From Colwellia sp. (GTDB lineage Bacteria; Pseudomonadota; Gammaproteobacteria; Enterobacterales; Alteromonadaceae): a DNA stretch of 64,000 bases. The DNA is taken from positions 73,325 through 137,324 of the forward strand of contig NZ_JABSPA010000012.1 in assembly GCF_013214175.1 (NCBI RefSeq), given 5' to 3'. The notes beneath the pieces were generated by a model. It had not been told where the DNA came from, did no database searches, and saw nothing but the letters and a program-made list of their open reading frames with translations. Shown one piece after another: positions 56,650 through 64,000 of the stretch. The number at the start of each line of letters is the position of its first letter. Position 1 is the first letter of the stretch. The position numbers and the translations under genes are program-made.

Positions 56650-57222
56650 TTATGCTGTTAAGGAACCACGAATTTGGCTCGCACACTCAGCTAAAACAAT
56701 CGCGCCAGCGGTAGAAACATTCAACGAGTTACCCATGCCGAACATAGGAATGTGTATTTGTTGGTGGCTTAATTGTAAGGCAGCTTCACTAACACCTTTA
56801 CGCTCATTGCCCAATACTAATACACAGGGAGATGGGTAAGTAACCGTCTTATAATCAACAGACTCATGACACAATTCGACACTATAAATCCCGTAACCTT
56901 GCTCTCTTAGTGTTTGTAAGCTTGCAGTGGTGCTATCGCTGTACTCAATGCAAACCCATTTAGCTTCATTACGGGAGGCTTTCTTTAGCTTCTTATCTGA
57001 GATAGTCAACTGACCACAGACAATGATTTTTTCAATAGCAAAAGCATCAGCTAAACGAATAAAGGAGCCAATATTGTAGCTATTGGTAACATTATCTAAT
57101 ACCACTATTAGAGGCAGCTTAGGCTGACTTAAGTAGTCATCTCGTGTTGGTTTGTTTTCTCTAAGCTCATCTTTACTGAGCTGTTTTGATACTTGTATTG
57201 ATGGCTGCATAGCTGAGGGCAT
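56650..57222 (-). CDS. SpoU/TrmH-family RNA 2'-O-methyltransferase
   Basis: A 190-residue methyltransferase with the deep-knot SPOUT fold. Motif 1 LDNVTNSYNIGSFIRLADAF, motif 2 VLVLGNERKGVSE and motif 3 IHIPMFGMGNSLNVSTAGAI are intact. AGGA lies about 8 nt before the ATG. It modifies ribose 2'-OH in a tRNA or rRNA; the exact target (TrmH, RlmB, TrmL or another) cannot be fixed from sequence alone. The N-terminal extension is short, so no separate RNA-binding domain. Confidence 0.9.
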   Translation of the reverse strand: MPSAMQPSIQVSKQLSKDELRENKPTRDDYLSQPKLPLIVVLDNVTNSYNIGSFIRLADAFAIEKIIVCGQLTISDKKLKKASRNEAKWVCIEYSDSTTASLQTLREQGYGIYSVELCHESVDYKTVTYPSPCVLVLGNERKGVSEAALQLSHQQIHIPMFGMGNSLNVSTAGAIVLAECASQIRGSLTA

Positions 57223-57468
57223 GTTATATATCCTGTTATCTGTATAAATTCGACAAATATTATGGCGCTATTGTACTTGTTGACAGCGTAATGTTTATGG
57301 CATTTTTTTACTTATTTTTTTACCGCTTGATTTATGCTCTAAACGAGCTGTTAACTATAAAGAATAAGGTTTTAATCTTTGTAGAAAAGTATGAGTCTAA
57401 AAAATTGGCGTTATATTTTCTATGGAAGTTAATAGAGACATTTATATGAGTAAGTATTCTGCTTAGTT
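57223..57468. other. Intergenic DNA before MITE copy A
   Basis: AT-rich (runs of T near 57305-57320) with the methyltransferase promoter on the minus strand. Nothing else recognisable. Confidence 0.4.
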
Positions 57469-57697
57469 AACCTGAACTCTGGATAATGAGTGCTTGATGT
57501 TTAGGTAAAACAACAGTTTACGGTTGTTTAGAACGAAATTCACACGATTAAGTAGTGATATACTCTATCAATGTTTCAATTTATTCGATTATCAAGGCAA
57601 AACATTTATGAATAACTGGTTATTTATCGACGTTTTAACGCGGAGAATCGGATAAAGGGGAATATTGAGCAAGTGCTGCTTATCCAGAGTTCAGGTT
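57469..57697. mobile_element. MITE-like element, copy A
   Basis: About 229 bp bounded by a perfect 18-bp terminal inverted repeat, AACCTGAACTCTGGATAA (57469-57486) and TTATCCAGAGTTCAGGTT (57680-57697). Pairing extends imperfectly inward. The interior holds ATCAAGGC and TTTTAACGCGGAG segments shared with the related element at 58.25-58.44 kb. No transposase frame; non-autonomous. Confidence 0.75.
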
Positions 57698-57813
57698 AGT
57701 TCGCTATAGTTGCTGTTTATTTTCGGTAAAACATTATAATGGCAGCTTGAAACTTAGTTCACCATATATTGTTAACCATAATTGCTTTTTACTCTAAATA
57801 ACAGGGCCACAAG

Positions 57814-58233
57814 ATGAATACCAAAATATACAAAAGAGTGCTTTTCCTCACTGATAACTTATTAGCGGCTGCTCAACAAAAAAATCAAAAAAGATTTGAT
57901 GGTTTTTATTTAGAATTAAAGCAACTTTGTGAAGATAATGAAAAGTCGGATAAAGACCATCCAGTACAGTGGGAAACCCTAGCTGACTTTACCGATGACT
58001 TAGACTTAGCTGTTACTATTTATCAACAAGCATTAGTGAAGGCTGAAGCTATTAACTCTAAAGATTTCCGCTCTTCCATTGGTTTTTCAATCGCGGCGCT
58101 AAAAGTGGAGTTAGGTGATGAAACAGGGGCTATTGAGCATTTAGAACAAGCTAAAATCAGTTGTAATAAAATTGCAGATAAAGAATTAAAAGCTGAGATT
58201 CATGACTTATTGGAAAAATTAAAGGCTTCATAA
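57814..58233 (+). CDS. TPR-like hypothetical protein flanked by MITE copies
   Basis: A 139-residue soluble, all-helical protein. The part DLDLAVTIYQQALVKAEAINS followed by ALKVELGDETGAIEHLEQAK resembles two tetratricopeptide-like repeats, suggesting protein-protein binding. No signal peptide or catalytic motif. It is the only gene between two related miniature inverted-repeat elements, whose inner edges lie 116 nt upstream and 14 nt downstream. Ribosome site weak (AGGG about 9 nt upstream). Function unknown. Confidence 0.72.
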   Translation: MNTKIYKRVLFLTDNLLAAAQQKNQKRFDGFYLELKQLCEDNEKSDKDHPVQWETLADFTDDLDLAVTIYQQALVKAEAINSKDFRSSIGFSIAALKVELGDETGAIEHLEQAKISCNKIADKELKAEIHDLLEKLKAS

Positions 58234-58246
58234 AAATACATTTAAA

Positions 58247-58442
58247 TAACCTGAACTCGGTTTGAAATGTGTTTAACTAATTTAAATTTTAGTAAAGTTA
58301 TTTTACGCACCTCTAACTTGATAGCTTTTCTTAATTCAAGGCTAATTTACGCGTCAATAGCTGGCCTATTGCAAGTGAGTTTAACGCAGAAGTAAGTAAA
58401 AATAGCTGCTAGAGAAACATTTGTTAAGCTGGATTCAGGTTA
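58247..58442. mobile_element. MITE-like element, copy B (diverged)
   Basis: About 196 bp bounded by TAACCTGAA (58247-58255) and its complement TTCAGGTTA (58434-58442). Internal ATTCAAGGC, AATAGCTGGCCTATT and GTTTAACGCAGAA correspond in order and orientation to the interior of copy A. The two copies are therefore direct repeats of one family. Confidence 0.6.
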
Positions 58443-58801
58443 AATAGTAACGGCGTTATGGCGAAGGCAGGCTTGTCTTCTGCCTACGCTTTACCGACCT
58501 TTATTTAAAGCATTCACAGTGTTTTTTTATTAATCATCATTACCTTTCACAACTCCTATTAACAAAACATAAGTCATCTCCGCGCCATTAATACTATCTA
58601 TACTCTCGTTCATAACTCACATTTAACCTGCAATTTCACCTGAAACACACACCTTTATGTAACTTGGATATTTCGGCTTTAGCTTACATTTTCTGACACT
58701 TCCACCACATTAACTAAACAGTAAAGCGCACCTGTTCGTTACAATTAAACGTATAATAGTCACAAGTTTTATCAATAGACATTAACAACAGGTAGGCACA
58801 T
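58443..58801. other. Intergenic region before the lipoprotein trio
   Basis: About 360 bp of AT-rich DNA with the promoter of the lipoprotein genes somewhere in its last part (TAATAGTCACAAG around 58755). No gene or repeat recognised. Confidence 0.4.
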
Positions 58802-59227
58802 ATGCCGATAAAATTGCAAAGTATACTCGGGCTTAGTTTTTTACTTCTTGGTGGCTGTAGTCAACTTCATCATGTTCATATTGGTGATATAGATCAGTCG
58901 CAGGGGAGGTTAACGCCATTTACTATTGAGGTAAATGAACTTGGCTTTGATGCAGCTAAAGCCGCAGAAATAGGCGCTGGAGTGGCAAAGTCTGCCTCGA
59001 CCAGTGAAGATTTGGAGTTTGTCGCTTTAATTTTGGCTATCAGTAATTTTGGTCCTAAAACGGGTAATCCAGTTTACAACGATGCTTATGCTGACCAAGT
59101 GCTCTCTGAGGTTATTAAAGTATGTCCAAGTAAAAAAATAACGGGATTAACTTCCGTACGCGAAGCAACCAATGTTGGCCCAGTAAGTGGTGAGGTTGTA
59201 CGTATCAAGGGTTACTGTATTAACTAA
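58802..59227 (+). CDS. Small lipoprotein, first of a paralogous trio
   Basis: A 141-residue lipoprotein with lipobox LGGC (Cys19). The mature part has two further Cys (Cys108 in KVCPSKK and Cys139 in KGYC), 31 residues apart. The segment before the first reads DAYADQVLSEVIKVCP. The next two genes encode shorter proteins with the same layout, so these are tandem paralogues. The middle portion (VALILAISNFGPKTGNP) is specific to this one. No family recognised; an envelope protein whose Cys pair may form a disulfide. Confidence 0.75.
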   Translation: MPIKLQSILGLSFLLLGGCSQLHHVHIGDIDQSQGRLTPFTIEVNELGFDAAKAAEIGAGVAKSASTSEDLEFVALILAISNFGPKTGNPVYNDAYADQVLSEVIKVCPSKKITGLTSVREATNVGPVSGEVVRIKGYCIN

Positions 59228-59242
59228 ATTTTAGGAATTATC

Positions 59243-59548
59243 ATGTTAAAGAACACCATATTATTTTCATTATTAGCACTTTCACTTAGTGGTTGTGTTG
59301 GTTTAAATACCGTATCAATGACCCAGATACCAGCAGAAAGAGAAAACAAAATAACTACTGCTGCATCTAGCTGGAATTTTATTGGCATTAATTTTAGCAA
59401 TGCCTTTGTTGATGAAGCCATTGATAATCTTAAAGCACAATGTCCAACAGGAAAAATTGAAGGGGTATATACCAAGCACCAAACTACAGGCTATTTACTT
59501 GTCTTTAAAAGAGAAGTTATTGTCTCCGCTTACTGTAATGAGGTGTAG
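59243..59548 (+). CDS. Small lipoprotein, second of a paralogous trio
   Basis: A 101-residue lipoprotein with lipobox LSGC (Cys18), Cys67 in KAQCPTGKIEGV and Cys98 in SAYC, spacing 31 residues. The preceding segment NAFVDEAIDNLKAQCP matches the other two copies. Fifteen nt after the first gene, with AGGA before its ATG (TTTAGGAATTATCATG). Function unknown. Confidence 0.75.
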   Translation: MLKNTILFSLLALSLSGCVGLNTVSMTQIPAERENKITTAASSWNFIGINFSNAFVDEAIDNLKAQCPTGKIEGVYTKHQTTGYLLVFKREVIVSAYCNEV

Positions 59549-59550
59549 TG

Positions 59551-59865
59551 ATGAAAAAGCTATTTTCGTTACTTATGGTAGTGATGCTTAGTGCCTGTAC
59601 TAGCAGTATTCATATGTCACAAGTGGATGTTGGCACTAATAGTCAGCAGGAATTGGCTAGTGGCAAGGTTATTAATATTGAAAAGTCACAAAAAATATTT
59701 TTAGGTTTTGTTTATGATAGTAATTATGTTGATCAAGCCTATAAACAACTTTTACAGCAATGCCCGAATGGCACCTCAATGATTAACGTTGAGTACTTAA
59801 CTAATCATGGTTTTCTTAGTTGGACCGATAAAATCCGTATTAAAGCGCTATGCAAACCGGCGTAA
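59551..59865 (+). CDS. Small lipoprotein, third of a paralogous trio
   Basis: A 104-residue lipoprotein from the ATG at 59551 (AGG about 6 nt upstream); a GTG at 59548 overlaps the previous stop codon and is less likely. Lipobox LSAC (Cys16), Cys71 in LQQCPNGT and Cys101 in KALC, spacing 30 residues. SNYVDQAYKQLLQQCP aligns with its neighbours. Translationally linked to the second gene. Function unknown. Confidence 0.75.
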   Translation: MKKLFSLLMVVMLSACTSSIHMSQVDVGTNSQQELASGKVINIEKSQKIFLGFVYDSNYVDQAYKQLLQQCPNGTSMINVEYLTNHGFLSWTDKIRIKALCKPA

Positions 59866-60347
59866 ATTATCAAATATGCTAGCGATATAATTAAGAGTAC
59901 AGCTCGGTTGATCCGTATAGAACACAGCAATTCTTTTTATATAGCTAGGCTACTTTTTTGTATAGTGTAGTGCTAGCAATTTTATAGCGCTAAACAGGGA
60001 TTTAAAAAGTCATCAATTTGTATGGTCTGCAAGGTTGCCATGATGAAGTTCATGGCAATACACCCATGAGTCAATACATGGTTCCAGACAAAATGATTTA
60101 CTTGGTAATTGGTGATGGAAAAACTCAATTGCAACAAATTAACCCGTTAAACTGAGCTGAGGTGTTTTGTTAGATACTAATGGAAATATGGTGAAGGAAA
60201 TTGACAGCTTTAAAGTTAACTTGCTTCGACTTAACTTTTGCAAAAAGTAATTTATTAACGGTATTGTTAACTTATCATGCTCACTTTTAAGTTGATAATG
60301 CCGCTGCTACCTTATGGTTTCTAACCACTAACAAGGGAAGTATTCTC
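59866..60347. other. Region between lipoprotein trio and 637-residue protein gene
   Basis: Holds a probable gene relic (60006-60155, separate entry). The rest is AT-rich with no frame, terminator or repeat that I can support. Confidence 0.5.
60006..60155 (+). pseudogene. Probable 3' remnant of an M16-type peptidase gene
   Basis: A short open stretch between stops encodes, without a start of its own, GNTPMSQYMVPDKMIYLVIG then DGKTQLQQINPLN and a stop. The pattern P-x-K-M-x-Y-x-V-x-G-D-x-x-T-Q resembles the last strand and helix of insulinase/pitrilysin (M16) peptidases as I remember them. Nothing upstream continues the domain, so this is best read as a decayed gene end. Confidence 0.4.
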
Positions 60348-62261
60348 TTATTTAGTATTACTATCCATAAAAAAGTTCACATTACTTAATCCGATAAGAT
60401 ACTCACGTTTAACGTGTTTATTTTCTGCTAACTTATCTAGATCTCCAATTAACGTCATTAGTTTTTTATGAGAATGGTGATTTGTTCGCTTAAAATCTTC
60501 TGGTTTTCCTTCGTTAGCGATACGCTCTTTTTTATCCAGAGTATGGCTACTCTCTGTGTTTTCAAGCCAAAGATCATTAATTAGACGAATGTTGCTCTCA
60601 TTCTCAATATTTTCATTAAATGCCATTTGCAGTTCATATTGATTCGTTTTAGGGTTAAATTGATAAGTTTCTTTACTAACATCCACTTGGTGTTTTTGAT
60701 CAAGTCCAACCAATTCTTGATTTTTGACTGCTGTACCAATGTTGTAGCTTTCAGTTTTGTCATAGTAATCAGGTCGGGTAAGCTGATAATCGAAATGAGT
60801 CGCTACCGTTTTACTTTGGCTTACCCCGGTAAATTTTCCTGATTTGTATTGCTGGGTGACTTGCTCTAACTCAACGCTAATTTTAGGGGCCAGTTCTCGC
60901 CGGTTTAGTGGCTCTCTTGAAAATGAAAATTTAGCATCAAAATCTGCTAGTTTAGAAATGCCAGTACCTAAGGTATTATTTTTTTCGCTGCCAAGTCCTT
61001 GATAGCGAGGATCATTGGTGATCATGTTATCGACTAACTCTGCGACCATTGCTCGGCCATCAGTGAATTGTTGAGCAGCTACTGACTCTATATTACTATA
61101 ACGCTGTGCTGCCGATGACATACTAGCAAAAGCGCCTTTAAAAATAGCAAAGCCTTGTTGCATTTTTAAATCGTCTTTTTTCCCAAATGCTGATGTTTTA
61201 TTTTCGCCTTTACTATTGTAACGGCTATCTTCGAGGTTTTTATCTAATGTGGCTATGTATTGCTGCATTTGCTTTACGTCTTTACCGCCAAAAGTAGACA
61301 TATCTAACGAGAAATCTATTTCGTTAACACCCGCTTGAGAGTTAAACATAAGCGCTTGTTGGTTTGACTCTTGATCAACGTGGTAACTTAGAGCGAGATT
61401 ATTTTCTGGGGAGTCAAATTGTTGACCTTCTGTGGTCGAAAAAGACACATCAAAACCAGATAACTGTTGATGATTAAAAGCAGCCAAAAAATCTAGGTTA
61501 AAATTAGATTGACCTGGGGGAACATATTTACTGAATGAGTTTTGGCTTACCTTAAAAAATTCATCAGCCATTTGTCCAATCCCTAACAATACCTCGGTTA
61601 GTGCCTGATGCTCAGCTTCTGATAAGTCACCCTCAACTTGATAAATGAGACCAAAACCATCTACTGTTTTACCCGTGTTTTCGTCATAGCCTTGCGATGA
61701 ATTAAAGGTGATATTGATAATATCGCCTTCCTTAGTTTTCACTGAAAGTTCAAAACTGTAGTTATCATTATCTTCATTGTCGGTTCGATTGATACTTTCC
61801 ATATAAGAACCCAGTGCTCGTTCAACGCGCTGTTCACTCGAGGCTAAAAATGATTTTTGCTCATGACCCAATTGCCCTAAACTCGCTAATATATCACTAG
61901 TATTGGCGTAAGCTCCGTGAATGTTTTTTACCGATTTATTCAAACGTTTCATTAGCTCATCACTATTCTCATTATTGAGTAAACCTTCTTGTTGACTGCT
62001 TATCACTGTGCGTAAGGCTAATTCTTTGTCTGAATATTTGTAATCGAAGTTTGTAGGTCCACTTGATACAGTGATGAGTGCGGCAAATTGTTGATGAAGT
62101 AATTGTTCCACTCTTTCTTCATCAAACTGGCTCAATAGTTCTTGAACCATTTCTGGCGCAATATTTTTAAGTTCATTGGTGAGTGTATGGGGTTGCTGAT
62201 TGACTGGTTGGGCAAGGGATGTTTTTAAGTCAAATGGGCTGTTTAATACATTGTTAATCAT
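60348..62261 (-). CDS. Large hypothetical protein, no recognised domain
   Basis: A 637-residue protein from the ATG at 62261, which has AAGGA 6 nt upstream; a longer reading to 62285 lacks a ribosome site. No signal peptide, no membrane helix, no cysteines. It is rich in Gln, Asn, Ser, Glu and Lys. Recognisable texture: helical start (ELKNIAPEMVQELLSQFDEERVEQLL), a beta-rich part (YSFELSVKTKEGDIINITFNSS), then DVSFSTTEGQQFDSPENNLALSY and a long polar C-terminal half. The VKTKEGD-type strand recurs in flagellar/surface-associated hypothetical proteins of Alteromonadales, but I cannot assign a family. Expressed alone. Confidence 0.75.
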   Translation of the reverse strand: MINNVLNSPFDLKTSLAQPVNQQPHTLTNELKNIAPEMVQELLSQFDEERVEQLLHQQFAALITVSSGPTNFDYKYSDKELALRTVISSQQEGLLNNENSDELMKRLNKSVKNIHGAYANTSDILASLGQLGHEQKSFLASSEQRVERALGSYMESINRTDNEDNDNYSFELSVKTKEGDIINITFNSSQGYDENTGKTVDGFGLIYQVEGDLSEAEHQALTEVLLGIGQMADEFFKVSQNSFSKYVPPGQSNFNLDFLAAFNHQQLSGFDVSFSTTEGQQFDSPENNLALSYHVDQESNQQALMFNSQAGVNEIDFSLDMSTFGGKDVKQMQQYIATLDKNLEDSRYNSKGENKTSAFGKKDDLKMQQGFAIFKGAFASMSSAAQRYSNIESVAAQQFTDGRAMVAELVDNMITNDPRYQGLGSEKNNTLGTGISKLADFDAKFSFSREPLNRRELAPKISVELEQVTQQYKSGKFTGVSQSKTVATHFDYQLTRPDYYDKTESYNIGTAVKNQELVGLDQKHQVDVSKETYQFNPKTNQYELQMAFNENIENESNIRLINDLWLENTESSHTLDKKERIANEGKPEDFKRTNHHSHKKLMTLIGDLDKLAENKHVKREYLIGLSNVNFFMDSNTK

Positions 62262-62609
62262 GATTGTCCTTAATCGTAAACCCACGTTAAGTTTATATCG
62301 GTAATAAAGCTAAATACTTTAATTTTCAACAAGACGATTTTGTCCTAATGTCCCCTTGAACAATTGCAGTTAGAGCAACAAAGAATAAGAAAGTTTTCCA
62401 TGTCACCTTGGATACTTTAGGGGGGGGTCATTGGCAATCTATTACAGTTAATGTATCTAATAGGCACAATGCGACTAAAAACAGCCAGATAATCGACCGT
62501 TGCTAACGTCTGGAATGTGCGCTAAGCGGAAGTTAGCTTCAAAATATTTGCGATATATTTTCTAATGAATGATTGGTGGCTTATTACTGAGAAGTCTCCA
62601 TAATAAGCG
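62262..62609. other. Intergenic region with G8 tract
   Basis: About 350 bp. Contains a run of eight G (62420-62427) in otherwise AT-rich DNA and the promoter of the 637-residue protein gene. No reading frame longer than about 15 codons with a start was found. Confidence 0.5.
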
Positions 62610-63158
62610 TTAGCACTCATATCGTGTGAGTATCTGAACACATTTCATCGCTGAAGAATAATCACCAGTCACATATGCACTAGTTATTGCTCCTTCCTTC
62701 ATAATACAAATAGCATCGAGTAAAAAAGGGTTTTCTTTTGTCATGTGCAGGCGAATGATTTCTCGAACTTTATGCTTATGCCTTTTACAAAATAACGAAA
62801 TATCACTACTTTTATTACTAAATTCAGCTGAACTATTAATAAAGAAACATCCACGAAAATCTCCAAGCATTGGTTCAGAATTAGTGAACCAACTTTCTAG
62901 TGCAGTGAATAATCTAATTATCACTTTTTCGTTAGAATCTGCTCCTTGAAGCTTTATTTCTAACCATTCAATAAAGTTCATATGCCTTTGTTCAAGAGTT
63001 GCAAGTATCAAGCTTTCTTTGCTTTCAAAATGGCTGTAAAGAGTTTGTTTTGCTACTCCTGAAATCTTCAATATTTCATTTATTCCAATAGAGTTAATAC
63101 CATTGGAATAAAAAAGACTTAAAGAAGTATCAATTAATAACTTTCGTTTTTTATTCAT
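62610..63158 (-). CDS. TetR-family transcriptional regulator
   Basis: A 182-residue repressor. The helix-turn-helix is GINSIGINEILKISGVAKQTLYSHFESKESLI, typical of TetR_N. The ligand domain includes GDFRGCFFINSSAEFSN, similar to the C-terminal domain of TetR proteins answering to small reactive compounds. AGGAG precedes the ATG. Divergent from an HPP-family gene; two AGAC-N6-GTCT palindromes lie between them, so it most likely represses both its own and the HPP gene. Confidence 0.9.
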   Translation of the reverse strand: MNKKRKLLIDTSLSLFYSNGINSIGINEILKISGVAKQTLYSHFESKESLILATLEQRHMNFIEWLEIKLQGADSNEKVIIRLFTALESWFTNSEPMLGDFRGCFFINSSAEFSNKSSDISLFCKRHKHKVREIIRLHMTKENPFLLDAICIMKEGAITSAYVTGDYSSAMKCVQILTRYEC

Positions 63159-63180
63159 TTTATTCTCCTAAGTTTTTATA

Positions 63181-63210
63181 TTGACAAAACTAGACCGACT
63201 TGTCTAGAAT
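63181..63210 (+). promoter_or_regulatory. Sigma-70 promoter of the HPP gene
   Basis: TTGACA (63181-63186) and TAGAAT (63205-63210) with an 18-nt spacer; the first TetR-type operator occupies the spacer, as expected for repression by steric block. Confidence 0.65.
63192..63205. promoter_or_regulatory. TetR operator 1
   Basis: AGACCGACTTGTCT, arms AGAC/GTCT, within the perfect CTAGAC-N6-GTCTAG (63190-63207). Lies between -35 and -10 of the HPP promoter. Confidence 0.7.
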
Positions 63211-63217
63211 ATAAAGT

Positions 63218-63231
63218 AGACAGAGTTGTCT
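63218..63231. promoter_or_regulatory. TetR operator 2
   Basis: AGACAGAGTTGTCT, the same AGAC-N6-GTCT pattern, 26 bp after operator 1 and covering the likely transcription start. Confidence 0.7.
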
Positions 63232-63255
63232 TGTTTTTTTTGTTTCGGAGGTTAT

Positions 63256-63714
63256 ATGAATAAATTTGTTTTGCCGTTGATTGCAGGGGTGGGTGCCTCT
63301 ATAACAATTGGTTTTCTTTTGTACTTTGAGACTACATTCGAAAATTCAACATTGATTATGGCTCCTTTTGGTGCAACAGTAGTGATTGTCTTTGGTTTGC
63401 CTAAAAGCCCATTGGCACAACCAAAAAATGTAATTTTAGGGCATTTAATTACTGCATTTATTGGTGTTTTCTTTGTTCAATTTATAGGTGTATCCCAAAT
63501 AGATTTAGCTATAGCAACAGGTCTAGGAGTTAGCGGAATGCTGTTAACAAAAACTACGCATCCGCCAGCAGGAGCTAATCCGTTACTAATTATGATGTCA
63601 GGACAAAGTTGGTTATTCTTAGTAACTCCTGTATTAATTGGCGCTGTAATTATCGTTTTAATGGGAAAAATAATGCAAATATTTCAAGATAGATTTGTGG
63701 TAAACGTGAGCTAA
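63256..63714 (+). CDS. HPP family membrane protein
   Basis: A 152-residue integral membrane protein from the ATG at 63256, which has a near-ideal GGAGGT 5 nt upstream; a reading from 63226 adds ten residues lying inside the operator. Four helices: VLPLIAGVGASITIGFLLYF, IMAPFGATVVIVFGLP, VILGHLITAFIGVFFVQFIG and LFLVTPVLIGAVIIVLMGKI. The family signature THPPAGANPLLIMM is intact. Some HPP proteins move nitrite in chloroplasts and cyanobacteria; bacterial substrates are mostly unknown. Controlled by the divergent TetR repressor. Confidence 0.88.
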   Translation: MNKFVLPLIAGVGASITIGFLLYFETTFENSTLIMAPFGATVVIVFGLPKSPLAQPKNVILGHLITAFIGVFFVQFIGVSQIDLAIATGLGVSGMLLTKTTHPPAGANPLLIMMSGQSWLFLVTPVLIGAVIIVLMGKIMQIFQDRFVVNVS

Positions 63715-63839
63715 AGGGGCTTTGTTTTGTTTAACTATTTGAAAGGTTGTTTAATATACCAAAAGAGATAGTTTTTTCATTTATCGCAGTTTTATAGCTA
63801 AGTTTTCTCGCTCGGCATCAGTATGTATCTAAATTTTGC

Positions 63840-63870
63840 TTGACCCTAACCTTACGTGATAGTTGATGAT
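63840..63870 (+). promoter_or_regulatory. MerR-type promoter with long spacer
   Basis: TTGACC (63840-63845) and a weak GATGAT (63865-63870) separated by 19 nt, with CTAACCTTACG in the spacer. An overlong spacer holding the operator is the usual design for MerR-activated promoters, here in front of the MerR gene itself. Confidence 0.4.
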
Positions 63871-63905
63871 TCTATTTGTCATTAACAGTAGGCCATTGGA
63901 AATTT

Positions 63906-64000
63906 ATGTTAAATAAAACTTACAGTGTAAGTAAGCTAAGCGAAATTTCGGGTGTTACTATTCGAACACTTCATTATTACGATAAGGTTGGCCTATTAAA
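63906..64000 (+). CDS. MerR-family transcriptional regulator, 3'-truncated by window edge
   Basis: The first 31 codons of a MerR-type gene: after MLNKTYS comes VSKLSEISGVTIRTLHHYDK then VGLLK, the classic winged-helix opening of MerR/TipA-type activators. The frame runs off the window at 64000. The effector domain is not visible, so the stimulus is unknown. Probably autoregulated from the promoter at 63840. Confidence 0.85.
   Translation, partial: MLNKTYSVSKLSEISGVTIRTLHYYDKVGLL

Noticed and set aside
62610..64000. Right end as a horizontally acquired island
   Set aside because: No integrase, attachment repeat, tRNA or clear composition break was visible; evidence insufficient.

Overview
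This window looks like chromosomal DNA of a marine gammaproteobacterium of the order Alteromonadales, most like Colwellia or a close relative (inferred from protein flavour, AT-rich codon use and gene order; no database search was run). No rRNA, tRNA, phage, complete insertion sequence or CRISPR array was seen. The window opens inside a TonB-dependent receptor gene and ends inside a MerR-type regulator gene.

Layout. 1-6.9 kb: TonB receptor (5' part missing), a LuxR-type response regulator and a 1177-residue sensor kinase with a sodium:solute symporter-like input domain. The two regulators resemble the CrbR/CrbS (ErdR/MxtR) acetate-responsive pair. 7-18.2 kb: a locus that can be read as a complete route from extracellular poly(3-hydroxybutyrate) (PHB) to acetyl-CoA: MFS transporter, HSL-type esterase, secreted modular PHB depolymerase, 3-hydroxybutyrate dehydrogenase, thiolase, a PcaC-like decarboxylase, a LysR regulator and the two subunits of succinyl-CoA:3-ketoacid CoA-transferase. 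18.9-26.7 kb: RND efflux operon with one adaptor lipoprotein and two different permeases, plus a 39-codon membrane mini-ORF coupled to the first permease. 26.8-29.4 kb: accC, accB and aroQ. 29.7-33.9 kb: a PstS-like periplasmic protein, a porin-like barrel and a membrane GGDEF/EAL protein in one apparent operon.

34-45.8 kb is a conserved gammaproteobacterial housekeeping stretch: dsbD and cutA, fxsA, groES-groEL behind a clear sigma-32 promoter, two small envelope proteins (DUF4136 and DUF3016 types), an MscS-type channel, epmB and efp diverging from each other, and a small outer-membrane barrel. A MITE-like element lies between fxsA and groES. 46-56.6 kb is an alpha-glucan (maltose/maltodextrin) utilisation locus: LacI regulator, SLC45/GPH-like sugar transporter, glucokinase, GH31 enzyme, cytoplasmic GH13 alpha-glucosidase and exported GH13 alpha-amylase. 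Four copies of a CATACGTATG-centred palindrome in its promoter regions are the probable LacI operators.

56.6-64 kb is more accessory: a SpoU-type RNA methyltransferase, a TPR-like gene flanked by two copies of one miniature inverted-repeat family, three tandem paralogous lipoproteins with a shared two-cysteine design, a probable relic of an M16 peptidase gene, a 637-residue protein I do not recognise, and a TetR/HPP divergent pair with two AGAC-N6-GTCT operators in the promoter.
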